Shown here piece after piece: positions 45,959 through 56,664 of a stretch of DNA of 64,000 nucleotides. Numbering within the stretch: the first letter of the stretch is position 1; every line of letters starts with the position of its first letter. The translations under genes and the position numbers were made by a program. The notes beneath the pieces were generated by a model, which saw only the letters and a program-made list of their open reading frames with translations, had not been told where the DNA came from and made no database searches. The DNA is from Apricaphanius iberus (lineage: Eukaryota; Chordata; Actinopteri; Cyprinodontiformes; Aphaniidae): assembly GCA_028564705.1 (NCBI GenBank), contig JAPXFQ010000071.1, positions 1-64,000 on the forward strand, in the 5' to 3' direction.

Positions 45959-47036
45959 CGTACCACTTCTGCTGTGGTTCCGTGTTGAACTGGTACTGGG
46001 GGGTTTAGTTCAATCAAACTAAAAAAGTTTGATTGAAGGCAGCATCGCATCATCCCTACCCTTCATAAGCCATCTTTCTGCCCCTGTCCATCAGAACATG
46101 TTGATCCTGCTGCTACTGGTACCATTGGTAGTGCAGCGATTAATGATTGCCCTCTTTCCCCCACATACCTCTCCGGCCAGTAGACTGATACCCTAACTAC
46201 TCCCACGTTTTTCGGCTTGACGCACTTCTTGTCTTCTATATGCCGGTATTCGGACTTCAGCGTTCTCAGTTTCTCTCGCCGTGTTGGTAACCATGAGCAG
46301 CCGTCAGGTCCGAACCGCGGTCAGCTCTGAGTCCTCCTTTATAACCCTCACAGCGAGCAGCTCCATCCAGCTCCCAGTGAATCTTCTCTTCAGCGAACAA
46401 GCTCAGAAATGCTGAACCTCTGATTGGACCACAGCACTGGTTTTTAATATTGTCATTGTTCTTCTTAAGCAAACACTAAACACATTCCCTGCATCCGAAT
46501 ACCCCTACTACGCCTACTACGCAGCAGACGAGAAGCAGTAAGCGAGCCATGTAGTAGTTTCAAATCTCTAGTATGGATTGGCAAAGTAGGCATAAAGTTC
46601 CCGGATTTGTACTACCGCCAGAGTAAAATCCTCTGTACGCTACGCTGTCCCACAATGTAGCGGAAGTCCCAAAACCGTAGAAGAAGAGCTACATCGGCTA
46701 CCAAGGACGGGACCACAGGCGACGTAACGTAAACATCCCGGTACAATGGTGGAGCAGTACTTCCGATTTCATGTCTACTACCCACTCGTTTGCTACACAG
46801 TATTTACTGCATCAACGGGCAAGAAGTAGCTAATAGCATGTAGTACATACTATAGGATTTGAATGCAGGGATCCACTTTCTGTAGCGAGGTTTCAAAATG
46901 GCGGTCGGTTTGTTGTTAAAAGATGCTGTCAACTTACTCTCCAGGGACTCCGCCCTCCAGCCAATCAGTGACCGACAGCCGTCTGACGTCGCTTTTCAGT
47001 ACCAGTTCAACACGGAACCACAGCAGAAGTGGTACG
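45959..47036. mobile_element. palindromic MITE arms around a second MITE
   Basis: A 40-bp sequence at 45959-45998 (starting cgtaccacttctgctgtgg) is perfectly inverted at 46997-47036. Between them lies a smaller MITE (46486-46871). The outer arms extend imperfectly beyond the 40 bp, so the true ends of the outer element were not fixed. Confidence 0.65.
46486..46871. mobile_element. 386-bp MITE
   Basis: Inverted ends tccctgcatccgaat (left) and atttgaatgcaggga (right), non-coding. Repeated ctactac/tactac strings inside. Nested between the 40-bp inverted arms. Confidence 0.6.
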
Positions 47037-47417
47037 AAACATGGTATTGGCTCGGCGCGGCTTGACGCGACTCAGCCAGACTTCTGGAGGTGGAGAGTAA
47101 AAGGTACTGAGGTTGAGTAGATCCGAGTCGAGTCGTACCGGTGGAGAGATGCCTTAAGATGCCTCCGTTTTTGGAACCGAAAGTTGAGGTTATCCTCAAA
47201 CTTGCCCTCAATCGTCTATTCTGTTAATGCTGTACTTTAATCTATTGTTTCTCCAAAAATCCAAACTAAATTTCAGAAATATTTATTTTCCTTGTACTCT
47301 AAATGACCCTGTACAATAATCTGTGGAGAGTTTGTTGTCACCTTTTAGCGTTTTGTAGTAATAAATTCCTGCAAATGACAAACTATGATGCCCAAGAAAG
47401 AAAGGCATTATATCGTA

Positions 47418-48479
47418 GGGGAGACCGGGGGATGATTGTAACACAATTTTTCTTCAGCACCTAAAACTACCTCTACATGTCTAACCAGCGATCATCCAGT
47501 CTGTCTAGAGTCTAACTCTGTAGCCTTCCAGCCTGATCTAGCCGTCTCCCACTCTGGATGCCGCGGTTTATCGGTCCTGCCGACTTTGCTGCTCTGCTGC
47601 CCCAACTCGCGTGTAGAAAGAGATAAAAGCTCGGACCAGAACAGCATTCCTCTCGGCCACCTGACAGAACCCCCCCACTGCTGATGAAGCATCAGCCCGT
47701 ATAAACCTCCCCCCAAAGCAGAAACTTCTGGACGGTCTGTTACTGTAATCAACACCACAGCAAGCCGTCTTTGTCCAATAATTGCAGATTAACATCCAAA
47801 ACCGAATAAAAACTGATAGTGGAGTTCAGAAACACCAAATGACTGAAGTCTTTACGTTAGTCCTAGGCTGTGAAGAGCTCCCCCGCAAGCAGAGGGGGAC
47901 AGCAGACTACTGAGCAGCTATTAGCTACAGTTAGCCACCATTAGCTACAGTTAGCCACCATTAGCTACATTTAGCCACCATTAGCTACAGTTAGCCACCA
48001 TTAGCTATAGTTAGCCACCATTAGCTACAGTTAGCCACCATTAGCTACAGTTAGCCACTATTAGCTACAGTTAGCCACCATTAGCCACCAGCGTTAGCCT
48101 AGAGTCTAGGCCCTAGACGAACCTGTCAATGAAAAGGACACGCCCCAAATTATTCATAATGTCAAGATTAAATTTACAAATAAACTGAGAGGCTAGGAAA
48201 AAATTCACCCCCCTCGGAGTTGTCATGATGGTAAACCTGAACTATCTAACCTAAAATGGTTTTTTGAACCAGGCTGTAAACATGTTTATTTTAGCTGTAA
48301 AGTTGGCCTTTTTAACATGGGAGTCAATGGGAAGTTGCTCCTTTTTGGAGCCAGCCCCCAGGGGACGAGGGAGGTACTGCAGTTTTTGCCACTTCCGGTT
48401 TGGGTTCAGATTTTGCAAGCGGAGTTTGCCCCTTGGTTACAACAAATTACCCCGTGTTACAATCATCCCCGGTCTCCCC
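47418..48479. mobile_element. TA-flanked MITE split by an older repeat
   Basis: The ends are ggggagaccgggggatgatt (left) and the near complement aatcatccccggtctcccc (right), each next to TA, as for Tc1/mariner-type MITEs. The core is occupied by a partial copy (47482-48435) of the repeat seen at 3839-8588, so this is a repeat inside a MITE. Confidence 0.7.
47925..48095. repeat. 20-bp tandem repeat, about 8 copies
   Basis: Unit ttagctacagttagccacca with few substitutions. It sits inside the dispersed repeat copy; the 3839-8588 copy has only about 2-3 units at 8334-8385, so the array length varies between copies. Confidence 0.85.
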
Positions 48480-48629
48480 TACTCCAATCTTCCTGTTTTC
48501 ACAAAGATCTACAGTAAATGTATTAAATATTTATTCTGGATGTCGTAGATGGATCATAAATAAATATTTATTATGGTTAAATGGAATAGTGATGTGCGAG
48601 TCATGAACGAATCGTTCAGAACTCGAGAA

Positions 48630-48825
48630 TCACCTCACTGGAAGTGGAAATACCACACCAGTTAGTTGGACCAGTCCCAGCCTGGTCAGCGGCGAGCATG
48701 AACTGATGAAGCCTCTTGGAAAAGAGGTGAAACGTCTTCCAAGACAAATTACCAAATCCAGTTGCGTTCGATTGAAATTTCCTTGAGATAACCATGACCT
48801 GGATGAATGAGAATATTCACAGGTT
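48630..48825 (+). mobile_element. Penelope-like 3' tail with hammerhead-type motif
   Basis: Contains gaactgatgaagcctcttgg and aaagaggtgaaacgtcttcc followed by caaatccagttgcgttcg and atgacctggatgaatgagaa, an order I associate with tails of fish Penelope-type retroelements. It matches a hammerhead core: CTGATGA (48703-48709), a stem II hairpin, GAAAC (48729-48733) and a short stem III (gtctt/aagac). The U that should precede the cleavage site is not in place. No coding part remains. Confidence 0.45.
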
Positions 48826-49644
48826 TAGTAGAAACACTTTTCCCAATTGATATAATGTTATTTAAAGCTCTTGAAAGTAGCATCTGCAGTTTATAGACAC
48901 AAACAAATGTATATTACAACAGGTCAGCTTACTTCAACGCAGAGTTTTTACTGTATTTGATCTCCAAACAACATCAGGACAACTAAGCTGATGTATAAAG
49001 AAGTCGTTTCCCTTTAAAGGAAAAGTTTGGTATTTTACACTTAAAGCCCTGTTTTCAGACTTTTTATTAAGAAATAGAATGGTTTTGACAGAAATTTGGA
49101 CAAATGTCGCTGTCTCGATAAATTTAACATGAGCTATAGTTCTGTGTCTGGTTCATCTTTGGTTAAAGCATGATTGTTATTCTTCTGGTGAAGTTACTCA
49201 CAAACTTAAAATCCATTAGTCAACTCAGATAAAACAAGATAAAAAAGTAGAGGGGTTGGACAACAACATAAGTAAAGTAAATTATTTTTGTGTCTTATAC
49301 ATTGTGCTCTCTTCTTTGTTTTTTTAAATTATTTTATTAAACCAATAATAATAATAATAAATATCCTACGACCCTTAATCCCAAATAAAATTTTATAACA
49401 ATAAGTGGGTTCAGTAACAACTGATATGGAGTATCCGTCCCGATAGGCCTACCATCTAATGTAGGCTACTCTTAACATACCATGAGCCGTTACTTAAAAT
49501 GTTTTTAAGTTTTTATTTTATAGAAAATTGTCATTTTGCCTTGAAATTTTAGTTTTGTGGTTATTTTTATTAATATTTTTATTTTTTTTAATCTATTTTT
49601 ACCCTCATTTGTTTTGACAAGCAAAGAATAAAATAAAACCTGCA

Positions 49645-49678
<34 letters not shown>

Positions 49679-50220
49679 GTAGAAGTATCGCATTGGTACT
49701 CGGTATCAGGGATTACTCTGAATCAGAGTACTTGCCAATTCAGTACTCAGTCTCTGATCCATGTATGGGTATCGTATTGTTTTTTGGTATCGTTGTATCC
49801 CTAACAATAATCAAAAATAATCACCTAAACAAAAAACTCTTAACACACAATACAAATGACAAAAATACATACATATAGGCTGTACAGTTAGCTACACACA
49901 TTTGTGGAAAATTTATTGATTATTTTCTTTCAAAGCTGTTGGTTTTATTTTGGTCTGTACCGTTGATTCATATTCATCTTACAGAAATACTAACATTTGC
50001 TTCGTGTAGATCGGGAATGTATGTAGAGTAGGCTCTAAAACAGCTCTGATGATGACAGAAACAAGGCGATAGAACAACTAACCCAGAAAAGTAGAAGAAG
50101 AACGGGGAGTTGCTGTGGAGAAAGTTTTGGTTGAGAGCACAGAGTCTGCGCAACAACGTGCTCACGTTGGTGAACGAACGGAAAAGGACTCACACCGGCG
50201 GTTTAACAAGTATTCATCCG
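48826..50220. other. intergenic with GT microsatellite
   Basis: Holds about 15 GT repeats (49648-49676). The flanking sequence near 49690-49800 (ggtatcagggattactctg...) may be part of a small repeat. No exon was recognised. Confidence 0.5.
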
Positions 50221-50455
50221 CCCGCCATCTTTCACGCGGAGGAAGTCTGTTCCTCTGCCATCAGGATTTTTGTTGGATTTATCGAGGCCCTAAGGTTTAT
50301 TTCAACTAGAGAAGCGCATTAAGCGTTGGCAACACCCACGATAGTCTTTTCTCTGGAGAGGATGGCGGGATTGGCTCGAATTATGCGCCTTATTTTGGGT
50401 ATTTTTCGACCCGAAGACCCGATGAGAAGTGTATGGAGGCGGGGCTTCATTACTT
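50221..50455. repeat. duplicate of block 10698-10925
   Basis: Same order and orientation as the block upstream of gene 1 (gcattaagcgttggcaacac, ttttctctgga, ggcggggcttcattac). It lies upstream of gene 3. See the entry at 10698. Confidence 0.6.
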
Positions 50456-50660
50456 AAAACCGCAGTGTCGTTCTTCGTCTCCTCCACCGACAGTTGGTAC
50501 TCCTACTTATTTTCAGGTACTCCTGCCGGTGAGTGTCTCAATTTTGTTACAGAATTTAATTATAATTACCGCTTTAATTATTTCATGCTGTTTTGAGAAA
50601 TTTTATGTAGGATACATCTAATTAGTCTGTCAAAGTTCTGATAATGAAATCTTGTCCTAA

Positions 50661-51410
50661 GACCCTTGTCCACACGTAGCCGGTGTTGTGCCATAAATGG
50701 ACCCATTTATTCACCACAGTCATATTCTAAAGATATATGATGGTATAGAATGGACTCAGTTGAGATGCAATCTGTAGAATATGACTGTGGTGAATAAATG
50801 GGTTAATTACAAGACAGATTCCACAAGTTTAGGTACGCTGAATGGCCTGTGATCCATTTATCGCAGCAAAAAAACACTTATTTTCACACTTTATGGGCCC
50901 TTACTGATATATATAACGATATAGAAAGGGGGAAAAACATGCAAATGCTTCAAGTAGGTAATCAAAAGCATTAATAAATAAATAAATAAGTCAGTCAAAG
51001 CGCTACTGTTTCACAACACTTCTCTTATTAATATATGGGCAAAATGCCCCGTTTATTAACTAGTTATGTTAGATGTTGGAGGCAGAGCCTTCAATTGGAG
51101 CATTGGTTGGGGGGAACATGCACAGACGGTAAACACTGAAAGAAACAGAGAGATACGCCACCAGCGGGGAAAGAAACAGAGAGACACGCCTCCAGCTGGC
51201 TGTGCGCGCGGCCGATCCATTTCTGGCAGACGATCCATTTATGGCACAACACCGGTAAACGGAGATATTTCTCTACGGTTTAGTCTGTCATCTACAGGTA
51301 AACACAGATTTTCGGTACCAAAAACGAATCTTTTAAAAAAATCCGGCCAAAGTGGAGATTTGAGTTTTCTCCGTTTTCAGCATCTGCGTGTGGACTGATG
51401 AAAACTCTAA
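50661..51410. mobile_element. second Harbinger-like MITE copy, interrupted
   Basis: Reads as the reverse orientation of the MITE at 14111-14657: ttgtccacacgtagccgg at the left, then from 51252 ccggtaaacggagatattt, aaaatccggccaaagtggag and gcatctgcgtgtggac. It is split by another element (50684-51251), and its right end is truncated near 51410. Confidence 0.7.
50684..51251. mobile_element. nested 568-bp palindromic-ended element
   Basis: Starts tgttgtgccataaatgga and ends with its complement (tccatttatggcacaaca). It is flanked by CCGG on both sides (50680-50683, 51252-51255), which may be the target duplication. Inside, 50701-50728 and 50776-50803 form a perfect 28-bp inverted repeat with a 47-base loop. 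Non-coding. Confidence 0.65.
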
Positions 51411-51714
51411 CCGTAACCCAGCCCACATATAGAATCAGCCAATAAAACAAAAAGACGATAGAAGATCAGCCAATAGAAGATGAGTCGATAGAAAATTAGC
51501 CAATAGTAGATCTTGGCTACAGTAGTGGGAGTAACCATTTGCCTACTGGATAAAGCAATAATACCCAGCTGCAGACACTACAAACCACGCCCACTACAAA
51601 ACACGCCCACTACAAAACACGCCCCTTGAAAAATCCTAAAGAAGAAAAGAACAAAACACGCCCCTTGAAAAGTCCTAAAGAAGAAGAAAAGACGAAGAAA
51701 AGAAGACGACGGAA

Positions 51715-54170
51715 ATGGCGTTTCAGGTAAAGACAGATTTAAACATTTTTACAACATTTTTTGACGTTTAATTTAACGTTTAAGACATCGTTTGATGGGC
51801 CGCGCATTAGTAATAGTTTCTCTGAAGCAGCATACACTTATACATAAAAATAAATTTCTTTAAATGTCCGACAATAGACACTGAGGGAGCATGTGACGCA
51901 CGAAAAATATTTTTAATTTAAGGGGTTTGCTTTTATTCAGTCTGGCCGGACAAAACATTTCAGGTCACGCTGCGGCCAATGTATTGTGAGAATCCACAGA
52001 AGCGACCCAGCACAGCCGAGATACCAACTGAGGCAGACTATGAGCGTGTGCTGCCACAACAGGCAGAAAAGACTTGTTTTTCAGCCAAAAGTGTCAGTCA
52101 TGAAATGTCAGAAACCTGCATATAGCCCGTTTAACTGACATATTAAACTTAAAGGTTTCGGTAACATATGTATGGTTTCAAGTTACAAAATACCGTTCAA
52201 GAGATGCAGTCTGGTTGCTGTAGAAAGGACATTAATATTTTTTCTAGTTGCAGCTGCCTCTTCCTAGTAGACCCATTCAACGATTTTTTTTTTCTTTCTG
52301 TTTTGGCATTTAGACACACAAATTCATTAGAAAATAGGCTCCTTTGTTTGAACTTAACAAGGGAAGAATGTAAAAAGCTTTAATTGTCCATAATTGGATT
52401 TGGTAGACATATATGCATTCAGATTTGAAATGAAATGGGTTAGGAATATAATACTGGCTCTAATCCTGTATGTCTTTTTAAAAGTTTTAATATTGTTTTA
52501 TTCTCTTACAGACCAGTACCACAACATTTAAAGAGGGCACATTCCCCAAGCTATTAAAAAAAGCAACAGACACCTATCAGTGCCCGTTGTGCCACAAGGT
52601 GGGGCCTTACCATGCCTTAACGCCCCATTTACAAGGCCACCAGAAATCAGTTGTTACATATAGAGGTAAGTCCAACCACGGGTATTGATAAGATTTTGTT
52701 AATACCTATGCCATTATAAATTCCCCTTATTGATCGGATTCTTTATAAATCATGTTAAAGATTAATGTTCTGTGCGTGGAAACTTAAATTTTCTATTATT
52801 GTCACTGCTAATCTTTAGGCTTGCTATGTACAGTTAGGAGGCTGCACTGCTGTGCACTAGAGGTCAGCATCATGATATTGGCTCCACATTCAATTTTTTT
52901 TGTTTTTTTCATCTGGAAATGGTTCTCAATTTCCTGTCCCTAATTTTAATGCTGCATCATAATTAGATATTATCATGGAGCATGATAATTTTAACTGGTA
53001 TATGTCACCGAACTGATCAATGACATCATTGCTGAGGCATCTGATGAACAAAAAAAGGCAGAACTCAACTGTTGTACAGCGCAGCCTTTAGACTGTCTAG
53101 CAAGCTAAATGATCAACACTGACAAGAAAACGGCTTTAATTCCAGAGTGAAGACCTGTCTTACAACAGGCTTGTGGTAAGGACATGCAAAGGACCAAGAA
53201 ACCATATATCTTATTTAATCTGCTTAACCAGAATAATTATGTTTAACATCTAAATGTTGTTTGATCAAATTTTAGGAAAGGGCTCAGCAAGCTGAAGACC
53301 AAAGAAGAGTCAGCAGTGAGCTTCTAGTATCATTTATCACACAGGATAAAGGCCTACTGCAACATCTGGAAGTGAGTTTGAAATGTATATTTTAATTTGC
53401 ATACTGTAACTAATTTTTGTCAAAACATGCCAAATTAAGTGAAACATTTTCTGCTAACATAGTGTTTGTACATTTACTTTGAGCATCCTCCAAAAATGTC
53501 TATACATACAGGCGATCATCGCAGGAAAAGTGTCACCCACCTGGGCTACGTCAAAGGGCAGGGTGAACATTTTCTTTGAGGAGGATGAGCAGCTGGACAG
53601 AGTGCTGGGCTTCTTGACAAGCCTGGTAGAAGCACAGACAACCAGATGTCACAATCGAGTGGCATTTGTTATGGATCTGCTTCTGCCGGAGGTACATTCT
53701 GAAACTTTTTATGTATCATATGAACATATTTTGTATTATTACTGTTGTCTGTCTGTAACTCATGATTATTATCATCTTAACTGCAACATGACAGACTGTC
53801 TAAATGAAAGATGTCATTTTGTTCACCTCATGACACAGGCAACTGTCCATGCACTTTCAGCTGTCCATGAATGTTCACTAGACAAAGCCACAGAAGTGTA
53901 CAGCTGTGGGCCACAGTATGACTGGAGGTATTCTACAAACATAAGAACAGTGCTGATGCCTATATGTATTGTTTTCGCATTGTTTATGACAGCCTCTAGG
54001 TGTGAATTTCCTTTTACTAATGGCTATTTAATTGTCTCATTAGTGAGAAGCAGCTGATGTCTTATGCCATGGGAAAAAACATGAGCAAGGAGGCAACACA
54101 AAGACTGCTCATATACACGGAGAAACTCCGAAGAGCTCTGGAATCATCAGAGTTTTTGAAAAGGCTCTAG
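51715..54170 (+). pseudogene. C2H2-finger gene inside the element, probably broken
   Basis: Exon-like blocks with GT-AG sites: 51715-51726 (M-A-F-Q), 52512-52665 (T-S-T-T-T-F-K-E-G, then C-P-L-C ... H-L-Q-G-H, a C2H2 finger), 53276-53371, 53512-53691, 53839-53927 and 54044-54170 (ends F-L-K-R-L, TAG). The last four join in phase and give about 134 residues, including F-F-E-E-D-E-Q-L-D and L-L-L-P-E-A-T-V-H-A-L-S-A-V. The finger exon leaves in phase 1, but joining it to 53276 meets TGA within seven codons, so an exon is lost or lies unseen between them. The 3' half reminds me of the C-terminal region of fish PWWP3A/MUM1-like proteins, which is unverified. It could be a captured host gene or a transposon accessory gene. 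Strand and splice sites are well supported; function is unknown. Confidence 0.55.
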
Positions 54171-55032
54171 CATTATGTTGACCTTAAAATGTAATGTAAT
54201 CCAATAAAAGTTGTTGCTGGCTGTTTCATTTGTCTAATGTTTGTTTTCTAAAGCAAAACTCTTTGGTGTTTTACAGTATATTTTCTAAAGACTAGCGTAT
54301 GGTTAATATCAGTTTACTAGTTTTGTGAATTGTATACTTTGACACAAAATGTATTTAGAAATTAAAGGGATAGCAATTATTCCTGTTAACCCATCAGAAA
54401 TCATCACCTTAGATTGATATTTATCACACCATATGTAGTAAGCAGAGTTCCATGACATTGTGGGAACAACCTATTTTAAGCCCTAGGCTTGTTTTTCCGA
54501 ATTTGTTATACCTACATTCTGGAATGCTTGGAATGTAAAAGGTCTACAATGTTCAAATTGCTCTCATAATATAAATATGTAGGGGGATACTGTGAATGGC
54601 AAAATTCTAAAATAAAATTGAGCAATTAAGGTTGAAAGACAGAATATATGAAATATATATACACATAAATACGCCTAAAAGAATACACAGCTGCTTTTCA
54701 CTGTAAAGCAGCAAAAAAATACATAAATGGTAACTACCCAATCGTATTGAATTTAGACCCACTGTTAGTGTCTTTAATAACAAATAGTTGAAAGTTAAAT
54801 GTTACTATGGGAGATGTGCTCCAAAAAATTGGGGCTTAAGGAGTTAATTGAAATGACTACCACTAATTATTGCAGATATTTTATTGCATTTAAAATAAAC
54901 TTGCACATTTCTCATTTCTGTTCATTTAAATAAGCATATGCATGTTGTACCTACTGTCTGGCAACTGAGTATTTGTTGGTATTGGTGTTTTATAATCCTA
55001 CTGGTGATGGGCATAAAGTATGTATGCAAGAA
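54171..55032. other. non-coding 3' part of the element
   Basis: AT-rich. ccaataaaagttgttgctgg at about 54200 has an AATAAA that may end the gene's transcript. No other feature was seen. Confidence 0.45.
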
Positions 55033-55046
55033 ACAAAATTATCCAT

Positions 55047-55219
55047 CCATCCGTTTCCTGAACGGCTTATTCCTCAAGGGGTCGCGGGCGGGGGGCTGGT
55101 GCCTATCTCCGGCTGTCAGAGTAAGGTCTAGCTGCAGCCGGTGTTCTGTACAAACCACGCTGGGCTGTCAACGGGCGAGAGGCGGGGTACACCCTGGACA
55201 GGTCGCCCGTCCATCACAG
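55047..55219 (-). mobile_element. RTE-type LINE 3' fragment with microinsert
   Basis: Starts with atccatccatcc-type repeats and contains ggggtcgcggg and ggcggggtacaccctggaca, which I recognise as the tail of fish RTE (Expander-like) LINEs. It is bounded by a 14-bp duplication, acaaaattatccat (55033-55046, 55220-55233). A 44-bp foreign piece lies at 55119-55162. Confidence 0.65.
55119..55162. mobile_element. 44-bp transposon-end microinsertion
   Basis: Flanked by ggctgtca on both sides (55111-55118, 55163-55170). Its first 23 bases are identical to the complement of the right terminus of the surrounding 4-kb element (55516-55538). It is far too short to be a normal transposon copy. Confidence 0.6.
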
Positions 55220-55713
55220 ACAAAATTATCCATACATTCATATTTAAATCTGGAGTCCTGTATAGTCTTTTTAATTACATTGTTTTCTATTTCTGTATAA
55301 ATTGATTGTTTCAAGTGTAATGTTCGCATTAAAAGGCATTTAGTACTGAACCCTTAAAGTTAATATCGCTCCCATTTTTGCAACCTTACTCCATTATTGA
55401 TTCATTTCTCTTTCTGACCGCTCAACATGGACCATAGGGGCGTGGTTTGTAGGGGGCGTAGTTTGTAGGGGGCGTGGTTTGTAGGGGGCGTGGTTTGTAG
55501 GGGGCGTGGTTTGTACCGGCTGCAGCTAGACCTTACTCGGATAAAGTGTCATATTGGTCGGCTAATATTAGCATGCTAACGGAACACAAACATTGTGCGA
55601 GGAAGGGCGGACATTTTGATGGTTTTCAGGGGTGGATTATGTTGGGATGGGAATATAAGAGTTGTTGTAGACTAACTATTTTATTGGAAAGACCTTAATT
55701 GGACCTTTGTGGA

Positions 55714-55721
55714 TATAAAAA
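55714..55721 (+). promoter_or_regulatory. candidate TATA box of gene 3
   Basis: tataaaaa within ttggacctttgtggatataaaaatacagtttctggt, matching the region before gene 2. A short non-coding first exon could end at ccagaggtgg|gtaaga (donor at 55771). Confidence 0.4.
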
Positions 55722-56331
55722 TACAGTTTCTGGTCTTGATCAGTCACCTGTATGAGGTTTCCAGAGGTGGGTAAGATATTATTTTTTCTTTGACTCGTTT
55801 TTCCTAGGTGTTTACTGTGTTATGATTGTTTCTCAGATTAGCATAGATCACTGGAATCACAGGAATCATAGCTTTTCAGTTACCTATAATAACTATTGAG
55901 AGTGAGGAGTGGTCATCACGGTACAGAGCCCCTCCAGTTAGCCCTTGGTCTCCGCCATCTTGGCTTCTTTCCAGCAGCAAACTGTGTGTTTTAACTCGGT
56001 AGTAGAGGAGGTTCTCGCAATTCTGCAATCTGTTACCATGCCTGGAACTCACTGCTGCGTTAAAAACTGCTCTAGTACCACACATTTAACTACCCTTGCC
56101 AACCCAGAACCGGGTGATCATCCTCCAGCACAAAATCCTGGTGCCATAGAGTCTGTGTCATTGTGCTAAAATCAAATTACAACTAAATACCTAAACATAC
56201 GCTACACAGCTTTAGCCTGCATCAAAACATGTTGTACATTGAACATCTCGTCACAATCTAGTGTGTGCAAAGCATTCGCCGTAAATTACTTCATCATTTT
56301 GGTCAGGAAGTGTCTGCTAAATGCAATGTAA

Positions 56332-56664
56332 TTACGATGCATGTTGCCAGTACCACGCTGTTTTCGCCACCTGGAGGCTTGTAGATGGCCAAGTCCTGCA
56401 CCCAGCCACAGCAGAAAGCCTTGTAGCTTTGTGGCTTTTAAACTCCTGCAACGTGTAGCAACTCACACCAAAAACAAGGTAATTTACTATATCTATATAT
56501 TTGCACGGAGGCTCATGGTCCAGGTCTCTGTGCCATTTTTCTGCAGGGAGCTTGCATGGGTCCGTGTGTTTAATGTCTGAAAGCTTCTCCAAATACCGCC
56601 GTTTGGCCGTAGGTACAAGCTTTTGCCTTGACTTCCTCCATTGCTCTACTTTCTTACTTTCCAT
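56332..56664 (-). pseudogene. fragment of YqaJ/ISL2EU-like transposon protein
   Basis: The minus-strand frame reads E-Q-W-R-K-S-R-Q-K-L-V-P-T-A-K-R-R-Y-L-E-K-L and then Y-I-D-I-V-N-Y-L-V-F. After a frameshift the neighbouring frame continues C-G-W-V-Q-D-L-A-I-Y-K-P-P-G. I know this order from fish proteins linked to Harbinger ISL2EU elements. It is fragmentary and frameshifted. Confidence 0.45.

Larger units (their letters stand above)
51556..55538 (+). mobile_element. 4-kb element with 8-bp target duplication carrying a spliced gene
   Basis: Flanked by ggataaag at 51548-51555 and 55539-55546. The ends are imperfect inverted repeats (left caataatacccagctgcag; right, complement, gagtaaggtctagctgcag). 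Just inside are short tandem arrays of a 16-bp unit in opposite orientation: ctacaaaacacgccca type (51576-51623, about 3 copies) and gggggcgtggtttgta type (55436-55516, 5 copies), plausible transposase-binding sites. An 8-bp duplication fits hAT or KDZ-type (Zisupton) elements. No transposase is recognisable. The cargo is the C2H2-finger gene at 51715-54170. An RTE fragment (55047-55219) has inserted into it. Confidence 0.7.

Noticed and set aside
49648..49676. Regulatory or CRISPR-like repeat
   Set aside because: It is a plain GT microsatellite. No spacer-repeat organisation exists anywhere in the window.
52512..54170. Calling 51715-54170 the transposase of its element
   Set aside because: No acidic triad, hAT dimerisation motif or other catalytic signature can be read in the exons.
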